Shown: piece after piece, positions 46,665 to 57,317 of the stretch
Layout of the letters: every line of letters begins with the position of its first letter
Numbering within the stretch: the first letter of the stretch is position 1
Origin: Astrothelium macrocarpum
Lineage: Eukaryota; Ascomycota; Dothideomycetes; Trypetheliales; Trypetheliaceae
Reading direction: 5' to 3'
NCBI GenBank assembly: GCA_021030915.1
Contig: JAGEMR010000024.1
Span: 124,001 to 188,000 of the forward strand
DNA: 64,000 nt
Translations under genes and position numbers: made by a program
The notes under the pieces: model-generated
What the model was told of the DNA's origin: nothing
The model's input: only the letters and a program-made list of their open reading frames with translations
Database searches by the model: none

Positions 46665-47924
46665 ATGTCTAATCTAAAAGTCCTCATCGTGGGCGCGTCT
46701 GTCGCAGGTCCGACGGCGGCCTACTGGTTTGCCAGGGCGGGTGCAAATGTTACTATTATCGAACGCTTCCCAAAACTACGCACTGGTGGGCAAAGCATCG
46801 ACATCCGCACTGCTGGCGTTACTGTGATGCGAAAGATGACAGGGATGGAAGCTGCCGTGCGAGCCAAGACAACTGAGGAGGAAGGCATCAACTTCGTCCG
46901 TGACGACGGCCGACCGTACGCAACCATGAAAACTACTGGCAATCCCGAGCAGCAGTCGTTAATCTCCGAGTTCGAGATCTTCCGCGGAGACCTCGCACAG
47001 ATTCTCTTCGACATGACCAAGGACAATGAAAAGATCGACTATTTCTTTGGCGAACAAATTGCCTCAATGCAGCATAGAGACAACGGTCCTATCACGGTCG
47101 AATTTGCGAACGGCTTACCAACTTCGGAATATGACCTTGTCGTTGCCTGTGATGGTGCGACCTCAAGGACTCGAGCCATGGGCTTTGGCTGTGGTGTCCG
47201 AGATCATATCAGACCAACGAACAGCTGGGCGGCTTACTGGTCCATAGAACAAGACCTTCTCGAGGGGAGTAAAATGGCACAGATATGGAGTACCATTGGA
47301 GGTCGTTGCCTTGGTCTTGGACCAGATCCGTCAGGTGAGAATCGAGTCGCAGCATTGGGTGTCCACCCACCCAACGACGACAAAGCGCTACTGCCTTTCC
47401 GCGAGGCCCTAAGCCAAGGTGATGATGCGCTCAAAACATACGTGGCCCAACAGTTTAAGGGTGCTGGCTGGAGGACCGACGATATCTTCAAGGCTACGAT
47501 GAAGGAAGGAGAGTTCTACGCCTCAGAGTTTGTCCAAGTCAAAGTCCCAAATCTGTCTAAGGGACGCTTCGTTCTGGTCGGTGATGCGGGCTACTGTCCA
47601 GGTCCATTCACCGGCGCGGGAACAACTCTTGCCATCGCGGGCGCCTATACATTGGCAGGCGAAATCGGCCGGCACAAGCGCGATCTTGCAGCAGGACTGA
47701 GGGCTTACGAGGAACGGATGAGGCCAATCATCGATGATCTGCAAAAAATTCCACCAGGTCTGCCTTGGATGTTCGCGCCACAGACGGCTTGGGGAATATG
47801 GTTCCGAAACATCCTTTTCGGTTTTATCGCTTGGAGCAAAATTTTGGAATATGCTGGTAAATTCTTCGCTAGCTCTTTTGGCGGTGATAAATTCGGACTC
47901 CCCGATTACGAAAAGGTAACTTAA
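46665..47924 (+). CDS. FAD-dependent monooxygenase (aromatic hydroxylase fold)
   Basis: Single exon, 419 residues from ATG 46665. The N-terminal dinucleotide-binding motif is VLIVGASVAGPTAAYWFARAG, ending in IIER. RGDLAQIL follows, then the central YDLVVACDGATSRTR (the DG motif of flavoprotein hydroxylases), and the FAD ribityl-binding GD motif in RFVLVGDAGYCPGPFTGAGT. This is the p-hydroxybenzoate-hydroxylase-like family that hydroxylates or epoxidises aromatic and polyketide substrates with NAD(P)H and O2. The last ~50 residues contain a hydrophobic segment (WGIWFRNILFGFIAW) that may associate with membranes. An in-frame ATG at 46602 would add 21 residues but lacks conservation with the family start. 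It lies beside a PKS remnant (48.1-48.5 kb), so it may be a survivor of a polyketide cluster. Confidence 0.92.
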   Translation: MSNLKVLIVGASVAGPTAAYWFARAGANVTIIERFPKLRTGGQSIDIRTAGVTVMRKMTGMEAAVRAKTTEEEGINFVRDDGRPYATMKTTGNPEQQSLISEFEIFRGDLAQILFDMTKDNEKIDYFFGEQIASMQHRDNGPITVEFANGLPTSEYDLVVACDGATSRTRAMGFGCGVRDHIRPTNSWAAYWSIEQDLLEGSKMAQIWSTIGGRCLGLGPDPSGENRVAALGVHPPNDDKALLPFREALSQGDDALKTYVAQQFKGAGWRTDDIFKATMKEGEFYASEFVQVKVPNLSKGRFVLVGDAGYCPGPFTGAGTTLAIAGAYTLAGEIGRHKRDLAAGLRAYEERMRPIIDDLQKIPPGLPWMFAPQTAWGIWFRNILFGFIAWSKILEYAGKFFASSFGGDKFGLPDYEKVT

Positions 47925-48089
47925 GGACTTTTAAAACCCTGCTTGGCTTCTTAATCTATGTCTCTCCACTCTACAGAGATCTCGAAAAATTTTCTGTAAA
48001 TATAGTATTCAGCTTCTGGAATTGAACATGAAGAACCGTATTCTGTGGTAGACTTATTGTCCACTCTTTATAACTTGGCTCCTCGTCCC

Positions 48090-48528
48090 TTCCGCTCCCA
48101 GAGCGCTGACACTGGCAGTACTCACAATATGCAATATCGAAATGTCAGCCCCAAATCCAATATCAAACCAGTGACCGAACATTTGTAACCAACGAATCCA
48201 CGCCGTAGTCGTGTACAGGCTTGGTTATGTCGATCTGATCGGCATGCACAGAGAGCGCCTTAGAGATCTTGCGGACAAGGCCACGAAAAGCAACGGTGAC
48301 AATGTTGTCTGACGAACCCACCGCTGCGAACTCGGTCGCGTCGTTGCTGATCGAGGCACCAGCTTTGTCTGAGCTAGCGTGCTCGATGAAACTGATATAG
48401 AAGGAAAATTTGTTGTTCAGAGGCACTATGGATGCCAATTTCAGATTCTTAGAGGTCAATTCCGAGAACCTTTCGAACCTGCCCTCATCGGACAAATATA
48501 TGTCATACCGCGCCGTCGTTTTGACCAC
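48090..48528 (-). pseudogene. Remnant of a polyketide synthase C-terminal acyl-carrier domain
   Basis: The minus strand encodes LVRKISKALSVHADQID followed by KPVHDYGVDSLV, the fungal reducing-PKS acyl-carrier protein signature with the phosphopantetheine serine in DSL. Just after this, the frame breaks at about 48165-48190: the expected continuation (WFDIGFGADISILHIVSTAS, matching the family pattern NWFxxEFxADIxIL) is in a different frame. Upstream of 48528 no ketosynthase, transferase or reductase sequence can be recognised, so only the last ~140 codons of the enzyme survive. Non-functional scrap, transcribed convergently with the FAD monooxygenase. Confidence 0.8.
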
Positions 48529-49043
48529 CTTTCCCGTGATTCGCCTGCTTCGTCTCGTCCATCGACCGTATTTTCGACTATGTTGCTTTCTTCTTCGACT
48601 CGTCCTTGGATTTTATGATAGGATCCGCAGGATTGAGTGTCAACTTATTTTCATGACTCGACAAGCTCCTAGATTATGTGCCGCATGAGCTTGACAAATT
48701 TTATGAGAGAGCTCTTGAAAAGTTGTGCAGAAGCAATGTCGCGACCTCAAACTTGTCTGTTGAAATATAACCCACTACAATTCTGAAGAATAGTGCGGCG
48801 TCGCCTTTTCAACATTGTCAAGTGTCCTGGGACCCTAAGATGAGGTGGCGAACTATCCGAGGCGGATTCGCTGCGCGATTGTGCAGGCAGACTAATCAGG
48901 CAAACAAATTAGGCAGACCCAAAAGGCTGACGAGGTTTCGTCGCATCCTTCACCTCAACTTTCCCCCCCGTCCTACTTAGCACTGTTTACTTTCGACAAA
49001 TGGAAACAATACTCCTTTTCAGTCTATAGGTTTAATTTGAGAG
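48529..49043. other. Intergenic region
   Basis: About 500 bp, no gene recognised. The promoter of the ankyrin gene lies here. Confidence 0.5.
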
Positions 49044-52000
49044 ATGGCAGATTTGGTCGGCCTAATAGCTTCTACACTTTAGCTGCTTGAGTACAGCGTT
49101 AAAGTGATCACAAGGCTCCAAGAATTCAAGTCTTCAGTTGATTCAGCCTCTTCAAGCAATATCTTCTATGCTCTCGCTACACGATTACCTCTGCTTGAAG
49201 AAATTTTGACTCGTATCAAGGATACACAGGTTGGGAGGACCGAACAGCCTGTAAAACCTCAACCTCTTCAAAACGTTCTACAGCATTGTTGCGCCCACGT
49301 CAAACTATTTGATGAGAAGATAAGAAAATTAATACCAGAACCAGATGCGACTTATCATAAGAAAATTTACAAGGCAATCCACAGTCTCGCTCACGAGAAA
49401 AACATTCGGGGAGCCGTTCAATGTCTTGATAAAGACTTGCAGACTTTACAATTATACCTGCAACTCCTGCAGCTAGATCAATTCGACCATGTGCGAAACC
49501 ACCTCGCTTTAGCTGGAGACAACCAAAGTTCGCCGGCTGAAGTAAACGAAATGAATCAAACAGAGCGATCAACGGCTGGAGCTCTTCAGAAGCCGCCGAC
49601 AAGACCATTGTTGAAGCATTATAAACCGAAGTGTTTCAGTGGAAAATGTCCATGTTCTTGCCACAAGACAGATCTTCGCTTTGGCCGATTCTGGTCATTA
49701 CGAACGTCGTCATTCCTGCAACTTTCCACCGCTTGCGATGAAACGACGTGTTTGAATAGAACGACAACTTTCTCGGCGCGGATCAGCTTATCGCAAATTA
49801 ATGTGTTGTGGGCAGTACAGGTATCCCTCCAATTTGTATACGGATATTCGGGACTCTCAATTTCTCCGAGCCTGCGAGCAGAAAGAGTGGTCAAGTATAC
49901 TTCTCCGGGGTTCGTTATATTATGGAAATGTGAAACGGGACAGATGAAAGGGCTAGAAGGGCAGAAACAACTGGATGAACTGTTCAAAGAAGGCAAGATA
50001 TCGATTAGTGATGTTGATCCTTCAGGCAAAACGTGGATAGAGGTATGTTGGTCTCACGCAAGGATGACGCTGAACTGATCACATGATGCATGCTAGAAAC
50101 TGTTATACCAGCCTTGGCTTGGTCTGCGAAGAAATCAGTATGAGCTTCTCCATTTCCTAATAGAAAAAGGCGCAAAATTAGATACTGCGAACCCGTACGT
50201 ACGCTACACCAAGTATCAAACATACCAACTCAACAAGTAACAGGCTACTTTCCCTGTGTCTCTCTTGGATCGGTGAAGGGCCTCATCTGGAGGCGGTCGA
50301 GATGCTTCTTGACTATGGCTATGATGTGTCCCAGGCAAATGCTCAATATCAGCTCGCGTGGCCAGAGCCTTGCAACCCCGATTGGATATGTGAGTCTCGT
50401 GTGGAAGATCCCTTTTTCCTTCATATAATGAGGAAATGTGTTGAAAACGATCCTGGTCCGTCAAAGCGCGTCTCTTATAGCATTGACAAACTAAATATTC
50501 TACAGGTTTCGGTAATACAACACCTCTCTTGGAATTCGTGCTTTTGGGCTCTCAAGATGACATTGCTCAGCATCTTGTCGAGTCAAATTTGCAAGACCAT
50601 AACTTTTTAGGTCAATCGACTTTGCATCTCGCAGTTTTGCGGCCTGCAATCCTACGTCTGCTTCTCGCTCACTACAAAGACGTGGATATTCATGACAAGC
50701 GTAAAACAACACCGTTAATGTATGCTGCCGCATATGGCTCAACTGAATCGGCTTTAATGCTACTCGAAGCAGGAGCAAATCCCTTCGTCGAAGACGATCT
50801 GCGGGAGCGGAATTTCTGGGAGTATGCAGCTGCACGAGATCAGTGGGATCTCATTATCACCATTCTTGATTCACTTCAGCCTCATATTGGCAAAACAGGA
50901 TACCAGAAGCTTTTGAACCTACTTCTAGCTATATCCATATCCTACTGCTATGCAGCTTTTCAAAGCCACTTCAAAGATCTCCTCTATCGAGGTGCTGACC
51001 CGAATTTGGTTCTCAAGGACGGAACTCTTCTACATCATATCCATGAATTTGACGAGGTCGAAGCACTTTTCGAAAGGGGATTTGATGAAGTGAATCGTAC
51101 AGATCAAGATGGTGTCAGTGGATTGATGGCGCAGGTGAGCAAGGCGGTGCCGCTGGCAAGATCAGTGAAGCTCTGCCTAGATCATGGCGCCGCTGTCAAC
51201 CAGAGAGATAATAAAGGATGGACCGCTCTTCACTATGCACTTGCCAAACTGGGGGGTTTGGGGTTAGTTTATACGACTGACCAAGATTTGCAAAATCAGT
51301 GGGAGCGAATCAGTATCATAAAGCTACTTCTCAGCTATGGCGCGGATCCAGTTGCTACAGATAACTGTGTATGCGCTTGCTCTAGGTCCGGCTGTACTCC
51401 GTCGACTTTGCTGGTAGGGCACGATCGTTGGTCTGCCAGCGGGTACGTTTGGTCCATCGAGTACCTCATGATCCTGATTGACTCAGATCGGGACATCATT
51501 GCTGGAAAAGCTGTGCTTGACTTTATTCGCATGAGAGAATTTGAGGAGCGTGAGCTTACACATGTCTGCTGCAATCGATTCTGGTTTTCAAGCATTGATG
51601 AGGAAGACATTGACGAAATTCGTGACGAAGAGAAAGACGAGATTCAGGACGTTGACTTGGCACAATCTACATTATCTGACGCGAGCCTGGACCGACTGCA
51701 GCAAAAGTGGATTGAGCATCTCGCCTCATGCATCACTGTCGATGACTCAAATGCCTCCAGTGAAGGGACAGCGACCGCTATCACCACTAATCACCAGGGA
51801 TATCATGTAAGTCACCAAGAGATTGTCACTTTGCTGTCCTAATACTTTGATTGAAGAGCGGAAATATTTCCAAGCCACAGAACCGACGTTCGATGGCTGA
51901 GTACGTCGTTGATCGAGCACATGATGAACTTTACGTCAGTTATCATTATGGTAAATGCACTCTCAACAAGCGTCATCGATTGGGCGCGGACCTTCTAGGT

Positions 52001-52138
52001 TACCTAAATCGGTTACAACATTCTTTCAAGCCACAAAATACGTCAGATTCATCGTCATTTTTGGACAGAAAAGGCTATTCAGCAAGGCTGGATTTCATTG
52101 ATCGTTTGAGACAAGTTGTTCACATCAAGGATCATTAA
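49044..52138 (+). pseudogene. Ankyrin-repeat protein gene with STAND-like N-domain, interrupted by one TAG
   Basis: Exons 49044-50042, 50097-50194, 50244-50455, 50506-51806 and 51857-52138 form one frame of 964 codons (introns 49-54 nt), except for a TAG at 49080-49082, codon 13. The N-terminus (MADLVGLIAS, then LLEYSVKVITRLQEF) is the helical domain found at the front of fungal STAND/NLR and ankyrin proteins. The middle has a Cys-rich KCFSGKCPCSCHK segment. Ankyrin units follow: FLIEKGAKLD, MLLDYGYDV, STLHLAVLRPAILRLLLAHY, TTPLMYAAAYGSTESALML, LCLDHGAAVNQRDNKGWTAL, KLLLSYGADP. No other lesion is visible, so the stop is recent, a sequence error, or avoided by an unseen upstream exon ending at the TTTAG. 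CAG-to-TAG (Gln) is the simplest origin. No ATG follows in frame for well over 100 codons. Confidence 0.7.
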
Positions 52139-53772
52139 AGTCACTTTACCGTATTATAAGGCAAACGCATTATTGACTTATAGCGCTCGTCGGACGTATA
52201 TAGCTTTGATGGATGTCATACTAGCTTGGTACTAGTATTGCTATCGACTTGCTCGGTTGTTTGTTATTCGTACGGGTTGGGAGGTGTAGATTGCACTGAG
52301 ATACAGCAATCTAAGCGAATGTCTACGCGATGAGCAGTCCCACGTCTAGGGTCTTGATCTAATAACGGACTTTAAAACCTAACAGCTGTGTAGTCTATTT
52401 CTTAAAGGAAATTATATGCTTACAGCGGAGCGGGCAGGGGCAGGGCGGAGCAGACACGCGTGTTCAAAAGTTGCAGAAAGACGTTAGATGAATTAATTTT
52501 ACACTCTACCGGGCTAAACGTAGTCATGGGAACTATCGGCTCAATCTTTATTTTGGCTGTTCAGCCCCTTCTCAGATCTGCACATGCCAGCTCAGGCTAC
52601 GGGGGTAGATCCGGGTAAATCCAAGCACTGCTCAGGTCTGCTCAGGTCTGCTCAGGTCTGTCCAGGTTTGTTCAATCCCTGCGCAATGGAGATGAAGAGC
52701 TACGAAGTATTCGGTTGCGGGACTGCACTTCGACTTGCTCTGCTACTTATCTAACAACCTAAACAGGAGGAGGCAGTGTTGATCCTGTTAATATCCAATA
52801 TCAACGTACAGACCACTTAGCTTGGGGAATTGGCGCATAATCCCATCTCAGTTCCAAGCTCCAATTTGTGAGAAATCCATTCAGTAACAATCCAGTACTT
52901 CTTTGCGACAATATCGCACCGATTCTGATTCCACACTATTCGATCTCGAGTTCAGGTCCCGAAGTAGCTACCTATGCTGCCTCGCAGTGTGTTTCTCGTC
53001 TACTGCGCGTCTTGATCGGCCTGACCTCGTACCGCAGCCTGAGATTTCGTCATCGCTTCTCACGATCGCACAGTTCTCAGAGTCATGGATAGCGATGAAG
53101 ACTGGACGCTGACTACCTCCCGTGGATGTATCGTCCTTTCGATCAAGCACTCAAAAGGCGGGATGAGCCAGAGCTTTCGAGCATGACTGCCGATGTCTGT
53201 TATGAGTGCTCCTCAACGGCTATATCGAAGATACACCGCATAGAGCATAGCGGGGTGTGACTGGTCGGAAGAGAAGAGGTTTTTTAAGCTGATTAAACGA
53301 GGCTGCTGTGATCGAAAGAAGCATACTCGAGCTCTCACGTGACGGGTCGAGCTATATCGCGAAGGACGTGTTTAATCTTGAGCCTGAATCTCTTGAATAC
53401 AGTAGCATATCGACATGGCCAATAAGTCGAATGGAAGCAAGGATACCACGAGGGTGTTAGAGGGAAAGCGGCGAAATTAAAGGAGCTCGGGATGGCTGCG
53501 CGAAGTAGGAGGAACAACTGAGCTCACAAGTCAGCGGCGCCAATTTAGATCTCAGCAGCTGTAACAGACATACCATAAGCCCACCAGAAACCTTTTGTCC
53601 CAAAACATGACTAATGTAACCAAAAAATACTCAAGTGAGATTTGGTGGATGAGAATCAATCGAAAGCCACCTTCCCTAAGTGTCCAGAATCTTTAGAGCT
53701 AAAGCCAATTTATAGGAGAGACAAGTGGGCGAAGAGTTCGACGCCACAAGTCTAGCATTACAAGTGAGTAGG
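52139..53772. other. Intergenic region with a short tandem repeat
   Basis: About 1.6 kb without a supportable gene. It contains a GC-rich AGCGGAGCGGGCAGGGGCAG segment near 52424 and a 10-bp tandem repeat at 52629-52670. Frames near 52868-53110 are short and unrecognised. Confidence 0.5.
52629..52670. repeat. 10-bp tandem repeat (CTCAGGTCTG)
   Basis: Three perfect copies of CTCAGGTCTG (52631-52640, 52641-52650, 52651-52660) are preceded by a partial TG and followed by a diverged copy, TCCAGGTTTG. Similar CTCAGG words occur just upstream (near 52590). Intergenic. Confidence 0.75.
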
Positions 53773-54651
53773 CTAGGGGAGCTCTTGCCGTGTGTCTATT
53801 ACCTCGAGCTCCTGTGGAATATTTGTCGTCTTTGTTGGAAGTTCCTCCAAGTTTGCCGTATTCAATTCATATGCTGTCTTTGCTGTGCCCGATAGCTCAA
53901 AATCTGACCACTCGCTGATTACTCTGGGATTATTGTTGTCTCTTTTCTTTTGCTGTTGTTCCCGTCGCTGTCGTTGCTGTTGCCGAAGTAGAAACCAAAC
54001 GATCAAAAGTAAAAAGATAAACCCTATCAGAGCACCAGTTGTAACTCCCGCGATTGTCTTGCTGGAGACATGAGGGAGTTCCGATATGTTTGGACTCTTA
54101 TTTATTGGAGCTATTGTTGTCTTCCCATCTGTGCTAGATTCTTTTGAAGGAAGAGGAAGAGCTGGGGAAGTCGGCATGATCGTGTGAAATGAGACCTGGG
54201 ATGATGGCAAAGAAGACGGTAACTGCTGCAAAGTCATAAATGGAGTCGATGTGCCCTGCGTCGTCGCTGTCGGCGTCGCCACTGCTTTTGTCTCCGTCTC
54301 CGAACCTGCGGTTAGATACTCTGCACTGTAATTGCCCACGCAATACCCGTGTTTGACGATATCATGCTGGCCGCCGTGGCAAATTATGTGATCAGAATCC
54401 TCCGTACACTGCACAAGCTGATTTCCGTTTGTATCCAAGAGTACGGTCGGTTCATTTGAGGAGTCACAATCTCCTAATTGATATTGACTATCGTCGATGG
54501 TGAAGAGTTGATCACAGGGTTTTGAGGTTAGTAAACCAAGGACTTGTCTTACTGGGCAAGCACTGCTGCCTTCGTACCAGACAACCCAGTGGTTTTGGTT
54601 GTCAGTGTTTTGTATTTCTTGCCCGTATGCGACATTCGCGTAGGCAGACAT
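53773..54651 (-). CDS. Predicted single-pass membrane protein with Ser/Thr-rich stalk
   Basis: Single exon of 292 residues. The N-terminal half is a Cys-containing ectodomain (HWVVWYEGSSACPVRQVLGL, DQLFTIDDSQYQLGDC, HIICHGGQHDIVKHGYC). A Ser/Thr/Pro stalk follows, then one membrane helix (TTGALIGFIFLLLIVWFLL) and a basic tail rich in Gln/Arg (RQQQRQRREQQQKKR). The plan matches fungal cell-surface proteins such as the one at 41653-42641, but the first residues (MSAYANVAYGQE) do not form a signal peptide. The true start may lie in an upstream exon, or the helix may act as a signal anchor. A good donor (GTAAGT, minus strand, from 54842) upstream suggests a leader intron. Function unknown. Confidence 0.7.
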   Translation of the reverse strand: MSAYANVAYGQEIQNTDNQNHWVVWYEGSSACPVRQVLGLLTSKPCDQLFTIDDSQYQLGDCDSSNEPTVLLDTNGNQLVQCTEDSDHIICHGGQHDIVKHGYCVGNYSAEYLTAGSETETKAVATPTATTQGTSTPFMTLQQLPSSLPSSQVSFHTIMPTSPALPLPSKESSTDGKTTIAPINKSPNISELPHVSSKTIAGVTTGALIGFIFLLLIVWFLLRQQQRQRREQQQKKRDNNNPRVISEWSDFELSGTAKTAYELNTANLEELPTKTTNIPQELEVIDTRQELP

Positions 54652-55652
54652 CCTGTTGCTTGGCGGTCTAAGGAGAACAGAGCCTTGAAGTTATTCAGTC
54701 GTCATCAGTTGACACTTAGGTGCTCGGGTTCGACAACAGTCAGTGTCTCAGCCTAAGCAAGAGATGACAATGGAAAGGAAATGAGCACCGCGACGGCAGT
54801 GCGCAGTAGTTGTCTACAAGCAACATCTTCAAGAATACTTACCTGCACACACTACCATCTATTTTGGCAATAGATGCAAGCTGGGCGTATATATAAAGTG
54901 CAAAGTATACGCAGTTCTAGAAAGCTTTGTCCTGTTTCTTCCCTGGATGTTACCTGCGGTGAATTGACAGGCCTTTCATTGCGATGAAGGTCGACAGATG
55001 ATCACCGAATATACAGGAGGGACTGAAAGCGGGACCGAGCAAGGTTGAAACGTAACGTATGGTCTTCGGCCAAAAGATGCAACAAGGACCAAGTAATGGC
55101 TGGGCACCGTATGTAAGATACTCAGCCGAAGTTAAGCCGAGTAATAGACACCTTAGTCAGCCTAAGGGTCGGCTAACCTGATTGTACCAAAAAAAGAACG
55201 AGTTCTGTGTCATAGTACCAACAGAATCATTGTCAACATTTTCACGCTTCACGCAGCATCTGGAAACTACCTCTATCGCAACTGTGTTTTGCACTATGGT
55301 TTACTAAACATGGGTCCGTCTCGAACGTGATCTTTCTAATCAAGATTGTTCGGTAAGTAGAGTGAGAAGCGTGATGTTGACCCGTGGCGGCATTTATTTC
55401 ACATTCGTGGCTCCGATCCCATATATCCCTATATGAAAGATCTGAAACGATTGATCGGTGAAGCGACGCGATGTGGTTGACCTGCAGAGGGTGCTCAAGC
55501 CCTCTGGCGTGGTAAAGCACTGTAAGAGCTCCTCGCAAGGCGCATTCCACGTTATCGTTCCGCCGCCCGACTTCTGCCACAGGATCTTGTGGTTAATGTC
55601 ATAATAATATGACCTCGAAGATACTGTGCCTTGCTCTATTATTAAAGTCCAT
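54652..55652. other. Intergenic region
   Basis: About 1 kb holding the promoter of the 54651 gene (TATATATA-like word near 54887-54895) and the 3' side of the secreted-protein gene. The minus-strand frame 55394-55852 overlaps that gene and is not supported. Confidence 0.55.
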
Positions 55653-57317
55653 CTAGCTGATCGGAAATTGTGGACCCGAGGCCCTGGAAACAACCGAGTA
55701 TTCCAGTTGGAGACCGAAGATTGTATGTGCTGGACATGAGCCATTCGGCGTTTCTCGAAACCTTCTGGATGCATTAGACACAACGTCTGCATCCACCCGC
55801 CTTCGCTTGTTTGAGTATCCTCCCCAGTAATCTCGCCCGACCTTCCTGACATCGCTTACACAGCGCGGATGCTCGAAATCCTCAGCAGATCCTATTGGCC
55901 AAGTAGGGACAAAGCAGAATTCATTCGAGTTGCAACCTTTGCACTTCTTCCATTCTGTCCAAGCCAAATATTCCTTAAGAGCCCGAACCGTTGACAGACC
56001 ATCAGCCAGCGTGCTGGTTTCAGGATGTGTAATTGAGAAAAGGTTCCTGCAAACGACACCGTTAACTTCAAGAATAGCACGAGCGGCCGTTGTATTGCTA
56101 TGCCGGCTCTTCCAAGGTATAAAGTGCTCCTTGCACGGAAGATTCTCCTCGTCTCTATTGCGGTTGCTGTAGTCGATAAAGGGGCGAAGAGGACGCTCTG
56201 CCTCGGTCTTAAATTCTTTTAATGTTGGTATAGATCCAGATGCGAGATGCTCAATCCTGTCAGAGTACTTTGCTACGATCATGTCTACGACGGACTGCCA
56301 ATTGACACTGCCGGTGACAGTGCTGTGCTCTTGTAGAACAATATCGTCAAGTTCTTCCAAGACATCGTCGATGGAGGTGCTGGTGTTGTCGACCCTTGGC
56401 CTGCCAGTACTATCAATATATGTCGCTCCTGCATAAGTGAATAAGCTAATATAATTATCGTAATCCAATTTTACTCTCTCGCCACCGATACCATGATGTC
56501 GGGCAGCAATCGCTTTGAAGTATGCCGGACTATCAGCTATCATGCCTGAAGGCCCAACGATACTTTTGGCCTGGCTAATGCGTACAGTATCCAGGTCTTT
56601 CTCAAAATCACAGAGTATGACTTCAAAGCCTGCTTCCATCCTCAGAAAGCCGTTGATCTGACCTTCCCACCTTCCGTTTGCCATCTGACACATCCTTGCA
56701 GCGCGTATGTGGTCTTCTCCAACTTCCGTCACATTACGCAATTGAGACTTGTCTAGTGGATTGTAATGGAGAAGGACAGAGTCCTGGAGATCCAGAGTAC
56801 CTTTGTCCGATTTGGCTGCGGATGCGCCATCCATATACAACAGGCGAAAGGTATGTTTTGTCCTATAGGTGTGCAAATAACCGTGGGCCAGGTTCTTACT
56901 ACTAAGATCCGTTGACTTCTGTTTAGAAATTTCTTGAGCATCCGAATTCGCCTCTTGCTCATTGCGATGGAAGTCTTTACTATGCGCCTCGGCATGTTTG
57001 AAACTTTGGTTCTTGTGTAACGCCATACGGTTACTCCCTGGTCGAGCAAAGACGAGAGCATGTTCGGGTTCGAAAGCTAGCCATTCCATCCCGTTCACCC
57101 GAATTGCTGACCCAGTTCCGTGGTAGAACTCAGTCCCAGCTGCGACGGTAGCGATGAAGAATGCCATGCCATTATGATTCAAAGAAGAGCCGAATTGTCG
57201 CACAGAATTATGAATCTCGTTAAAGATGTAGTTGGCTTTAGGAAATTCAGGCTCAACTTCACTTTCATGAGTCAGAATCAGGGAGCATATGAGTGCTATG
57301 ACAAACGTAGGTCTCAT
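55653..57317 (-). CDS. Conserved fungal secreted protein of unknown function (YHGT motif)
   Basis: Single exon, 554 residues from ATG 57317. The N-terminus is a signal peptide (MRPTFVIALICSLILTHES). I recognise the sequence as a family common in ascomycetes without assigned function. Its hallmarks are NHNGMAFFIATVAAGTEFYHGT, then MEWLAFEPEHALVFARP, GYLHTYRTKHTFRLLYMDG, EGQINGFLRMEAGFEVILCDF, RPFIDYSNRN and the Cys-rich end CKGCNSNEFCFVPTWPIGSAEDFEHPRC. The FYHGT and later FAxPEHALVFA spacing recalls ADP-ribosyltransferase folds (YHGT then xxA-x-x-YA), but this is only a weak analogy. The middle is diverged and Lys/Gln-rich, where relatives have Gly/Pro-rich linkers. It lies 0.7 kb downstream of the RiPP precursor on the same strand; co-regulation is possible but unproven. 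Confidence 0.82.
   Translation of the reverse strand: MRPTFVIALICSLILTHESEVEPEFPKANYIFNEIHNSVRQFGSSLNHNGMAFFIATVAAGTEFYHGTGSAIRVNGMEWLAFEPEHALVFARPGSNRMALHKNQSFKHAEAHSKDFHRNEQEANSDAQEISKQKSTDLSSKNLAHGYLHTYRTKHTFRLLYMDGASAAKSDKGTLDLQDSVLLHYNPLDKSQLRNVTEVGEDHIRAARMCQMANGRWEGQINGFLRMEAGFEVILCDFEKDLDTVRISQAKSIVGPSGMIADSPAYFKAIAARHHGIGGERVKLDYDNYISLFTYAGATYIDSTGRPRVDNTSTSIDDVLEELDDIVLQEHSTVTGSVNWQSVVDMIVAKYSDRIEHLASGSIPTLKEFKTEAERPLRPFIDYSNRNRDEENLPCKEHFIPWKSRHSNTTAARAILEVNGVVCRNLFSITHPETSTLADGLSTVRALKEYLAWTEWKKCKGCNSNEFCFVPTWPIGSAEDFEHPRCVSDVRKVGRDYWGGYSNKRRRVDADVVSNASRRFRETPNGSCPAHTIFGLQLEYSVVSRASGPQFPIS

Noticed and set aside
55394..55852. 152-codon frame overlapping the 3' end of the secreted-protein gene
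   Set aside because: Overlaps a longer, family-supported frame and shows no family of its own.
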